Positions 26,875 to 34,439 of a DNA stretch of 64,000 nucleotides are shown one piece after another. The stretch is taken from contig CAVUAA010000001.1 in the NCBI GenBank assembly GCA_963739345.1, positions 992,001-1,056,000 of the forward strand. Direction: 5' to 3'. Source of the stretch: CAVUAA01 sp963739345 (GTDB taxonomy: Bacteria > Chlamydiota > Chlamydiia > Chlamydiales > JAFEGQ01). Each line of letters starts with the position of its first letter. The stretch's first letter is position 1. The notes beneath the pieces are model-generated. The model was not told the DNA's origin, searched no databases, and saw only the letters and a list, made by a program, of their open reading frames with translations. Made by a program: the position numbers and the translations under genes.

Positions 26875-28780
26875 CAAGAGCAAAGGAAAGATCATTGGGA
26901 TCGACCTCGGCACCACCAACTCGTGTGTCGCGGTGATGGAAGGGGGCCAGGCGAAGGTGATCGCCAACGTAGAGGGTGGCCGGACCACCCCATCGGCTGT
27001 CGCCTACAAGGGTGACGAGCGACTCGTCGGCGTGCCGGCCAAACGGCAGGCGGTAACCAACCCCGAAAAGACCCTCTACTCAACCAAACGTTTCATCGGA
27101 CGGAAGTTCGACGAGGTGGGCTCCGAAATCGCTACCGTCCCGTTCAAGGTGAAGGCGGGCGACAATGGCGACGCCGTCATCGAAGTGGACGGCAAAACGC
27201 TCACCCCTGAAGAGGTGGGAGCGCAGATCATCGTCAAGATGAAAGAAACAGCCGAAGCGTATCTGGGTGAAGAAGTTTTCGAGGCGGTCATCACCGTCCC
27301 TGCCTACTTCAACGACTCACAGCGTCAGTCGACCCGCGATGCAGGTCGCATCGCCGGCCTCGACGTGAAACGAATCATCCCCGAGCCAACCGCCGCAGCA
27401 CTTGCCTATGGCCTCGACAAGGGTGGCGAGAAGAAGATCGCCGTCTTTGACCTTGGAGGGGGAACCTTCGACATCTCCATCATGGAAATTGGCGACGGCG
27501 TCTTCGAGGTGCTCTCAACCAACGGCGATACCCACCTCGGTGGTGACGACTTTGACGAAGCGATCATCCAGTGGATGCTCGCCGAATTCAAGAAGGAAGC
27601 TGGCATCGACTTGGCCCAAGACAAGATGGCTCTTCAACGTCTCAAAGACGCAGCAGAAAAGGCCAAAGTTGAGCTCTCCGGCACTCAGTCGACCGAGATC
27701 AACCAGCCGTTCATCACGATGGATGCCACCGGCCCTAAGCACCTCGCCCTCACCCTCACCCGCTCGAAGCTTGAGCAGCTCTGCTCCGACCTGGTCGAAC
27801 GGACCCGCGGACCCTGTCTCAAGGCGTTGAAAGACGCCGGCCTCTCGAAGGATGACATCAACGAGGTGATCCTCGTCGGTGGCATGAGCCGGATGCCCGC
27901 CGTCCAAAAGCTCGTCACCGAGCTCTTTGGCCGCGAGCCACACAAAGGGGTCAATCCCGACGAAGTGGTTGCACTCGGCGCCGCCATTCAGGGGGGTGTC
28001 ATGCGGGGTGATGTGGAGCAAGACATCGTCCTTCTCGACGTCGTCCCCCTCACCTACGGGATCGAAACTCTTGGTGGCGTCCTCACTCCCCTCGTGGAGC
28101 GGAACACCACCATCCCCACCCGGAAGACGCAGGTCTTTTCAACGGCCGCCGACAACCAGCCGGCCGTCACCATCCGCGTCCTCCAAGGGGAACGAAAGAT
28201 GGCCAACGACAACCGGGAGATTGGCCGCTTTGACCTAAGTGACATTCCGCCGGCTCCCCGTGGCATGCCCCAGATCGAAGTCTCTTTCGACATCGACACC
28301 GACGGCATCCTCCACGTCAGCGCCAAAGACAAAGCGTCTGGCAAAGAGCAGAAGATCCGCATTGAAGCCTCTTCTGGCCTCTCAGAAGATGACATCAACC
28401 GGATGGTCAACGACGCCGAGGCGCACCAAGAAGATGACAAGGAACGGTTCGAGCAAGCCCAAACACGCAACGAAGCCGACTCGCTCGCCTTCCGCGCCGA
28501 AAAGGCCCTTACCGACTACAAGGAGAAGCTCCCGGCCGAACTGGTCACCGAGATCCAATCCAAGATCGATGCCATCCAAGCCTCGCTCAAAGGAGAGGAC
28601 CTTGGCAAGATCAAAGCAGCTACAGCTGATCTGAACACCACCATGCAGAAGATTGGCGAGGCCATGCAGGGAGCCGCAGCTGGCGCCGCCCAGCAACCCC
28701 CTCCAGGAGCTGAAGCTCAAGAATCTTCTGAGGAAGTGATGGAAGATGCCGACGTCGAAATCCTTGACGACGAAAAATAG
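26864..28780 (+). CDS. dnaK: Hsp70 chaperone DnaK
   Basis: 638 residues from the ATG at 26864 (GGAG upstream); a longer frame reaching back into grpE was rejected. The ATPase domain starts GIDLGTTNSCVAVMEGG, with the phosphate-2 loop FDLGGGTFDISIMEIGDGVF and the adenosine motif VGGMSRMPAVQ. The substrate domain includes IPTRKTQVFSTAADNQ, and the acidic tail ends EDADVEILDDEK. It is the last gene before a good terminator. Confidence 0.97.
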   Translation: MTNSKSKGKIIGIDLGTTNSCVAVMEGGQAKVIANVEGGRTTPSAVAYKGDERLVGVPAKRQAVTNPEKTLYSTKRFIGRKFDEVGSEIATVPFKVKAGDNGDAVIEVDGKTLTPEEVGAQIIVKMKETAEAYLGEEVFEAVITVPAYFNDSQRQSTRDAGRIAGLDVKRIIPEPTAAALAYGLDKGGEKKIAVFDLGGGTFDISIMEIGDGVFEVLSTNGDTHLGGDDFDEAIIQWMLAEFKKEAGIDLAQDKMALQRLKDAAEKAKVELSGTQSTEINQPFITMDATGPKHLALTLTRSKLEQLCSDLVERTRGPCLKALKDAGLSKDDINEVILVGGMSRMPAVQKLVTELFGREPHKGVNPDEVVALGAAIQGGVMRGDVEQDIVLLDVVPLTYGIETLGGVLTPLVERNTTIPTRKTQVFSTAADNQPAVTIRVLQGERKMANDNREIGRFDLSDIPPAPRGMPQIEVSFDIDTDGILHVSAKDKASGKEQKIRIEASSGLSEDDINRMVNDAEAHQEDDKERFEQAQTRNEADSLAFRAEKALTDYKEKLPAELVTEIQSKIDAIQASLKGEDLGKIKAATADLNTTMQKIGEAMQGAAAGAAQQPPPGAEAQESSEEVMEDADVEILDDEK

Positions 28781-28809
28781 TCGTCTGAGCGATGCTCGTT
28801 CTATCGAGT

Positions 28810-28850
28810 CCGGCTGAGGTAGAGTCATCTGCCTCGGCCGGTCTTATTTT
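28810..28850 (+). terminator. Intrinsic terminator after dnaK
   Basis: A 13-bp GC-rich stem (28810-28822 with 28829-28841, two G-U pairs) around a 6-nt loop, followed by TCTTATTTT. It closes the hrcA-grpE-dnaK unit just before azlC. Confidence 0.8.
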
Positions 28851-28863
28851 AATTTGAGCACCC

Positions 28864-29531
28864 ATGCAACGACCAACCAAAGCGGCCCTAAAGCTCTCGA
28901 TTCCAGTACTTGCAGTCTATCTGCCGGTTGGGTTCATCTACGGCCTGCTGTTTACGCATGCGGGCTACCCATGGTATTGGGCCCCTATCGCCAGCCTCAT
29001 TATCTACGGCGGCTCCTTGCAATTTCCCATGTTAGCCGTCATTGCCTCAGGAGGTTCGCCTCTCTCTGTTGCCCTGATGGCAGCAGGAGCTTCCGTCCGC
29101 TTCCTCTTCTACGGCCCCTCGCTTATCCATCGCTTCACCGGCAGCCGGTGGGAGCGGGCCTACCTCGCATTTGGGTTGGTCGATGCAACCTATTCCATCT
29201 TAATCAATCATGACGAGTTCGAAGGGGAAGACGACCGCAAGTTTATCTGGTTTCTTACCGCCTCAACGCACGCCTACTGGGTGACAAGCACCTTCATCGG
29301 GGCACTTGTCGGCACGGTTGTTTCGATCGAAATTCCAGGCCTTGAATTCACCCTCACCGCGCTCCTTGTCGTGCTCACCTGCGAACAGTATCGCCGCATC
29401 AAAGACCCCGCCCCTTCCTGTTTGGCGGAGCGGCCGTTGTCCTGGCTCTTCTTATCGTCCCCACCCAGCTGGTGCTCGGCGGCCTAGCGGCATCCATGGC
29501 CTTCTTGCCCCTTTGGAGGGCCAAAAAATGA
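28864..29531 (+). CDS. azlC: AzlC-family branched-chain amino acid exporter, frameshifted near the 3' end
   Basis: Inner-membrane protein of the AzlC/YgaZ family; it works with the small AzlD protein. The frame from 28864 matches AzlC through YRRIKDP, then turns into PAPSCLAERPLSW. Restoring one base in the C-rich run 29405-29414 gives RPFLFGGAAVVLALLIVPTQ and a stop at 29529-29531 that overlaps azlD as ATGA. The corrected protein has 222 residues, a normal length. Either the sequence lacks one base or the gene is a fresh pseudogene. Confidence 0.8.
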
Positions 29532-29833
29532 TTACTGCCATCTTGCTTACCTCCGCCATCGCCACACTCGCCCGGCTCCTCCCTTTCCTTTTTGCTGAAA
29601 GGATCAAACGTTCGCAGTGGATCCAGTCCATCGGCCAGAAATTGCCACCTGCCATCATGGTTCTTTTAGTCGCCTATACCGTCTCGGGACAACACTTTCT
29701 TACCTACCCCTACGGTATCCCGGCTATTGCTGGGATTATCGCCACCGCTGCCACTCATATATGGCGCAAGAATATGCTGCTGAGCATCCTGACCGGCGTT
29801 GTCGTCTACCAAATGCTCATCCACACCCTGTAA
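29528..29833 (+). CDS. azlD: AzlD-family exporter subunit
   Basis: 101 residues with about four membrane helices (MITAILLTSAIATLARLLPF ... PAIMVLLVAYTVSG ... GIPAIAGIIATAATHIW), typical of AzlD. It partners AzlC to export branched-chain amino acids. The start overlaps the corrected azlC stop by 4 bp, supporting the frameshift reading. It ends 1 bp before a long palindrome. Confidence 0.85.
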   Translation: MITAILLTSAIATLARLLPFLFAERIKRSQWIQSIGQKLPPAIMVLLVAYTVSGQHFLTYPYGIPAIAGIIATAATHIWRKNMLLSILTGVVVYQMLIHTL

Positions 29834-29834
29834 A

Positions 29835-29902
29835 CCCAAGAGTTGTCATGTTGTCATGCCTGACACGTTTGTGTCAGGCATGACAACATGACAACTCTTG
29901 GG
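29835..29902. repeat. Long palindrome, 32-bp perfect arms, 4-nt loop
   Basis: Arms at 29835-29866 and 29871-29902 around GTTT. The arm shares GTGTCAGGCATGACAAC and TGACAACTC with the palindrome at 21781-21844. It lies between convergent azlD and the MATE gene and may serve both as terminator. Confidence 0.92.
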
Positions 29903-29915
29903 CGTGGCGAGATTG

Positions 29916-31248
29916 TTAAGGGGAAGGGGTCAGGCTAATATGAGGCGATGATTGCCATTTGCCTGCGCGATAGCGGAGGTAGAAGCAGAGGACGTTAAGT
30001 CCCGCCGTAGGCAGCGGTACAGGGCCAGATCCAAGTGGGTGAGGCCCCTGAAACGACGACGAGGAAGTACATGGGGACGATACAGAAGAACCAGGAGGAG
30101 ATGCCGTTCATGATGGCGATGAAGCGGGTGTCGCCACCTGCCATGAGGATGGAGGCGATCAGCCAGGTGGTGCCGTCGAGAAGGAAATAGAGAAGAACCG
30201 TGAGGCAGGTGATCTTCGCATAGCCCATCACCGCAACCGACGGGCTACCGATGAGCAGGTGGATGAAAAACTCGGGGAAGATCGCAAGCGGAATGGCGAT
30301 CAGAGCTACAATCACTAACAACATCTTCCCTCCCGCACGGAGGAGGGTGCCGATCTCATCAGATTTGCCCGCGCCAAGAAGGTTAGAGGCGATGCTCATC
30401 ACTCCCTTTTGCAATCCCTCCGTCGTGAAGGCGAAGAGGCTAAAGCAGGTAACTCCCACCGCTTGAACCGCCAAGTAGTCGGGACCGGCCGACGCCATCA
30501 TCTTCATCACCACCACCCACGCTCCAATCTCAATCAGATGACCGGCAGCGTTGGGCGTCCCAAGGCGTAGGCAATCCCAGAAAAGCTTGGGACGGAAACG
30601 GCGGTCGCGCGAGCCATACTCTCGGCGGCAGAGGAAAGCGTAGCCCAAAACAAGAGCCTGCGCTCCCTGTGCCAGCCCGGTTGCCAGGGCGGCCCCCCCC
30701 GTCCCCCACTTCAACTCGAAGAGAGCCACATAATCAAGACCGAGATTAAGGACGTTTGCCAAAATGGTCACCACCGTGACCATTTTCACCCGCCCAATGC
30801 CGACAAAAAAGGAGGCAAATACCGCGTTGAGCGCCACCACCGGCGCAAAAAAGACCATCCACCGAAAATAGGGAACGCCATGCTCGTGGGGAATATTGGC
30901 CCCCACTGCCCACTCCCCTCCGCACTGGGCGATGGGCCAGTAGAAAATTACCGTAGCAAGTGAGAACCAGACCATCTGCCAAACGGCCCGGCCACACTTC
31001 TCCTGCTCCCCCGCCCCATTGGACCGGCCGACAAACACCTCGCAGATCGAGGCGATATTGACCCCGATCAGCTCGAAGAAAACGGCAAACATGGTCACAG
31101 CAACCACTGCCATCATCGCCTCGGGCGAATACCTAGCCACCATCACCCGGTCGAAGAACATCATCAGCGAAACCGACATCATTGAAAGCATCAGTGGCAG
31201 GGAGAGGCGCGCCACCCTCCACACGGTAGGTCTGTCCGTCAGGTCCAT
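29916..31248 (-). CDS. MATE-family multidrug/metabolite exporter, frameshifted at the C-terminus
   Basis: Inner-membrane antiporter with about 12 helices (two MatE repeats; start MDLTDRPTVWRVARLSLPLM). The frame runs to a TAA at 29995, but removing one base from the GGCGGG run at about 30001-30006 continues it as LNVLCFYLRYRAGKWQS, a typical MATE end, to a stop at 29916-29918. That gives 443 residues, the normal size. The gene is divergent from the PAPS synthase gene, so it could export a product of the sulfation cassette, but that is only a guess from position. Confidence 0.82.
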
Positions 31249-31349
31249 CTCAGCTCCTCAAAATAAAGCCACAGAATCTTATGTAAAATGCGAAAAAGAA
31301 GCAAGCATATTTATATTTTTTTTACTTAAAATTTGAGGTGGTCTGTTGT

Positions 31350-33110
31350 ATGTCGAGAGTTGGAGATATGGTATCCTCGGAGTCTGCCGCCATGCCCAAA
31401 GAAGATAACAGCCCTGTGGGGCCCATGGACTTGATGGTCGAAGACCGTCGAGCGACTGAACTCACCAACGCATCGATGCACTGGGAATCTTGGGATCTCA
31501 CGCCTAAGCAACTGTGCGATGTCGAGCTTCTGCTATGCGGAGCATTTTATCCCCTCAACGGTTTCATGAATCGCCAGGAGTGGGAGTCTGTGCGCTCGAC
31601 AATGCGACTACCCACCGGATCCCTCTTCCCGATCCCGGTGACGCTCGACATCACCACAGAAGCGGCTGAAAAGCTAAAAGCTGGCACCCCACTGGCCCTT
31701 CGCGATCCCGAAGGGGTGATGCTCGCAGTCCTCCACGTCGATGAGGTGTGGGAGGCCGACCGGACCGCCGAGGCTGAACAGGTCTTTGGGACAACAGACA
31801 CCGACCACTCTGGCGTTCACATGCTGCTCAACCGCTCTAACCCCTGGTACGTCGGTGGCAAGCTGGAAGGGATCGCGGCGCCCAACCACGTTGACTTTCA
31901 CAAGCTCCGTCTCACCCCAGCACAGGTCCGCGAGCGGCTCGGGGGGCAACCGACCATCGCGTTTCAGACGCGCAATCCGATGCACCGCGCGCACAAAGAG
32001 CTGATCTCTTTGGCCGCACAAGATGTGGGCGCCGGAGTGCTCATCCACCCGGTGGTCGGCACGACGCAGGCGGGTGACATCGACTACTACACCCGCGTCC
32101 GCTGCTATGAGGCGATTCTTCCCCACTTTGAGGAGAAGGTCAATCTCGCCTTGCTACCACTAGCCATGCGGATGGCGGGACCACGCGAGGCGCTCTGGCA
32201 CGCACTGATCCGCCACAACTACGGCTGCACCCACATGATCATCGGACGAGATCACGCCGGCCCGCCCAGGCGGGGCGACCGCACCCCATTCTATAAACCG
32301 TATGCCGCCCAGGATCTACTCCAGAAGCACCAGGGAGAGATGGGGATCAAGATGCTCCCCTTTCAAGAGCTGGTCTATGTCGAACAGACCAAAAGCTACA
32401 CCTTTACAACCGATTTGCCCAAGGAGGTCGAGCCGCTCTCGCTGTCCGGATCTGAAGTGCGGTGGCGGCTCCGCACCGGCAAGCCGATCCCAGACTGGTT
32501 CTCCTACCCGGAGGTGATTGCAGAGCTCAAGAAAGTGTACTATCCTCCAGGTGAACAAGGGTTTACGGTCTTCTTCACCGGCCTCTCGGGGTCGGGAAAG
32601 TCGACCATTGCGCAAGGCTTGGTCCAAAGACTTAAAGAGATCCACTCCCGGCCCGTCACCCTGCTCGACGGGGACGTCGTCCGCAGAATACTCTCTTCCG
32701 ACCTGGGCTTCTCCCGAGAAGACCGCGACCTCAACATCCGGCGGATTGGTTTTGCCTGCTGGCTTGTCACCTCCAATCATGGGGCCGCCGTTGCCGCTCC
32801 GGTGGCCCCTTTCGCCCAAGTGCGCGATGAGATGCGGGAAAAGATCTCCGAGATCGGCGGATTTATTCTCGTCCACATCTCAACACCCATAGAAACGTGT
32901 GAGGCTCGCGACCGAAAGGGGCTCTACGCCAAAGCGCGCGCCGGTCTTATTCCACAATTCACCGGCATCAGCGATCCCTACGAGGAGCCTAGCAACGCCG
33001 ATCTCACCATCGACACCACCGACAAAACCACCGAAGAGTGCATCGAAATGATAATGGATGTGCTCAAATCGCAAGGCTTCCTTCCAGAAACGGTTGCGGG
33101 CCACGCCTAA
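31350..33110 (+). CDS. Bifunctional sulfate adenylyltransferase / APS kinase (PAPS synthase)
   Basis: Makes PAPS from sulfate and two ATP. About 586 residues from ATG 31350 (a GTG at 31338 is also possible). The ATP-sulfurylase part has QTRNPMHRAH (206-215) and IGRDHAGPPRRG; the APS-kinase part has the P-loop GLSGSGKST (411-419) and LDGDVVRRILSSDLGFSRED. No sulfate-reduction gene is nearby; the next gene is a sulfotransferase, so PAPS is probably used for sulfation. The domain order (sulfurylase then kinase) is that of bacterial and fungal fusions. Sulfate activation is unusual for chlamydiae as far as I know. Confidence 0.93.
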   Translation: MSRVGDMVSSESAAMPKEDNSPVGPMDLMVEDRRATELTNASMHWESWDLTPKQLCDVELLLCGAFYPLNGFMNRQEWESVRSTMRLPTGSLFPIPVTLDITTEAAEKLKAGTPLALRDPEGVMLAVLHVDEVWEADRTAEAEQVFGTTDTDHSGVHMLLNRSNPWYVGGKLEGIAAPNHVDFHKLRLTPAQVRERLGGQPTIAFQTRNPMHRAHKELISLAAQDVGAGVLIHPVVGTTQAGDIDYYTRVRCYEAILPHFEEKVNLALLPLAMRMAGPREALWHALIRHNYGCTHMIIGRDHAGPPRRGDRTPFYKPYAAQDLLQKHQGEMGIKMLPFQELVYVEQTKSYTFTTDLPKEVEPLSLSGSEVRWRLRTGKPIPDWFSYPEVIAELKKVYYPPGEQGFTVFFTGLSGSGKSTIAQGLVQRLKEIHSRPVTLLDGDVVRRILSSDLGFSREDRDLNIRRIGFACWLVTSNHGAAVAAPVAPFAQVRDEMREKISEIGGFILVHISTPIETCEARDRKGLYAKARAGLIPQFTGISDPYEEPSNADLTIDTTDKTTEECIEMIMDVLKSQGFLPETVAGHA

Positions 33111-33123
33111 ACGAGGTTGTCCA

Positions 33124-34119
33124 ATGTCTAGACTCGGTAAAATGCTCGTCGCCCCGGTCCCATGGGTCGTCAACAAACTCTATCGCGAAAAGCGGCAGCG
33201 CGATCCCAACTTGCGCCTCGGCCACACCCTCGTTAATGGCGAGCCCCAAGTGCCCATGGTGACCGCTGGAAAGCTGAAAGCGATCGAGGCCTACGGGGGC
33301 TTCAAACCCTCCGACATCCTTATCGCCAGCTATCCCAAGACCGGCACCACCCTCACCATTGGAATCGTCCTCAAAGGAACCGGCGCAGAAGCTGGCTTCA
33401 CCGAGGCGATTGGGGCCCGCTGGCTCGAAGGGGCGACATGTGAGGGCGTCCCTTTTGACACCATTCGCAACCGCGTCTACTTTAAGCTTCTGAAGAAGCT
33501 CCTCCCGTTCACCGTCAAGGAGCTAAAAGATCTCGATCCACCTACAGGAAGGGGCGTCTACAAGAGCCACCTCCGCTTCCACCAGCTCCCCATCTCCGCC
33601 CGCAAACACTCGAAACTCGTCTATATTGTCCGTGATCCCAAAGACGTCTGCATCTCCACCTACCACTTCCTTAAGAGCAACGTTATCCACAACATGCAGC
33701 ACACCCTCGAAGAGTACGTCCCTCTCTTCCTCAAGGGTCGGACCATCGCCGGCGAAATCTTCAGCCACTACAAGAGCTACCTTGATGCGGCCAAACAGCA
33801 GGACAACATCTTGATCATCAGCTACGAAGAGATTGTCGCTGACAAGCCAGCCGCCATCAAAAAGATCCTCGACTTCTGCGATCTCAAGGCGACGCCCGAG
33901 CTGATCGAAGAGATCTTCCTATACACCGACATTCAACGGTCGAGAGACCGGGCGGCACAATCAAAGGCGGGACAAATGCTGGGCCTCTCCCAAGGCTTTG
34001 TCCGTCGCGGATCTCCTGGCGGCGGCAAGGCTGAGTTGACCGAAGAGATGCTGCGCGCCATCGAAGAGCACGCCCGCAAATTCCGCGATCAGATCGATGA
34101 CCAGCACCTCTACCTCTGA
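33124..34119 (+). CDS. PAPS-dependent sulfotransferase
   Basis: 331 residues from the ATG at 33124 (GAGG upstream), 13 nt after the PAPS synthase stop, so co-transcribed. The 5'-phosphosulfate loop is ASYPKTGTTL (68-77), the catalytic base lies in YKSHLRFHQL (H149), and the 3'-phosphate motif is VRDPKDVCIST (169-179). RRGSPGG near the end resembles the conserved RKGxxGDWK of cytosolic (eukaryote-like) sulfotransferases. No signal peptide; it acts in the bacterial cytosol or, if secreted, in the host. The acceptor is unknown. Confidence 0.9.
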   Translation: MSRLGKMLVAPVPWVVNKLYREKRQRDPNLRLGHTLVNGEPQVPMVTAGKLKAIEAYGGFKPSDILIASYPKTGTTLTIGIVLKGTGAEAGFTEAIGARWLEGATCEGVPFDTIRNRVYFKLLKKLLPFTVKELKDLDPPTGRGVYKSHLRFHQLPISARKHSKLVYIVRDPKDVCISTYHFLKSNVIHNMQHTLEEYVPLFLKGRTIAGEIFSHYKSYLDAAKQQDNILIISYEEIVADKPAAIKKILDFCDLKATPELIEEIFLYTDIQRSRDRAAQSKAGQMLGLSQGFVRRGSPGGGKAELTEEMLRAIEEHARKFRDQIDDQHLYL

Positions 34120-34141
34120 CTTTCTACTCTAGAGAACAAGG

Positions 34142-34402
34142 GGGAAATTGTCGTGCACCTGCTTATAGCCTGAATACGGACGCTTAGGTCGAGCCGGATG
34201 AGGCGGAAAGCACAGAGAACCCGAGAGGTATGTAGATAGACCAGATGGGTGGCGCCAGAGATCCAGGGAGAAAAATGGCGGGTAGCGTTGCCGTCGAGAA
34301 TCCACTCCTCCTCGGCGAGAATCGCCTAGTGATCGCGGACAAACTCCTCAGTCGGCGACAGAGGGTGGTCTTTCCAGAGCAAGAGGGGCCAATGACCATG
34401 AG
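34142..34402 (-). pseudogene. Remnant of a small P-loop nucleotide kinase (FlaR/adenylate-kinase-like)
   Basis: On the minus strand MVIGPSCSGKTTLCRRL (P-loop, from 34402) is followed, in another frame and after a deletion, by EEFVRDH, a TAG, then AILAEEEWILDGNATRHF and HLVYLHTSRVLCAFRLIRLD. This order (P-loop, WILDGN, V-LH, R-R) is that of small topology-modulation/AdK-like kinases. At least one deletion, a frameshift and a stop separate the parts, so the gene is dead. The rest of 34120-34439 shows no gene. Confidence 0.6.
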
Positions 34403-34439
34403 ACGCACTAAAATACTCCTTACTATATAGGTGGTGAGT

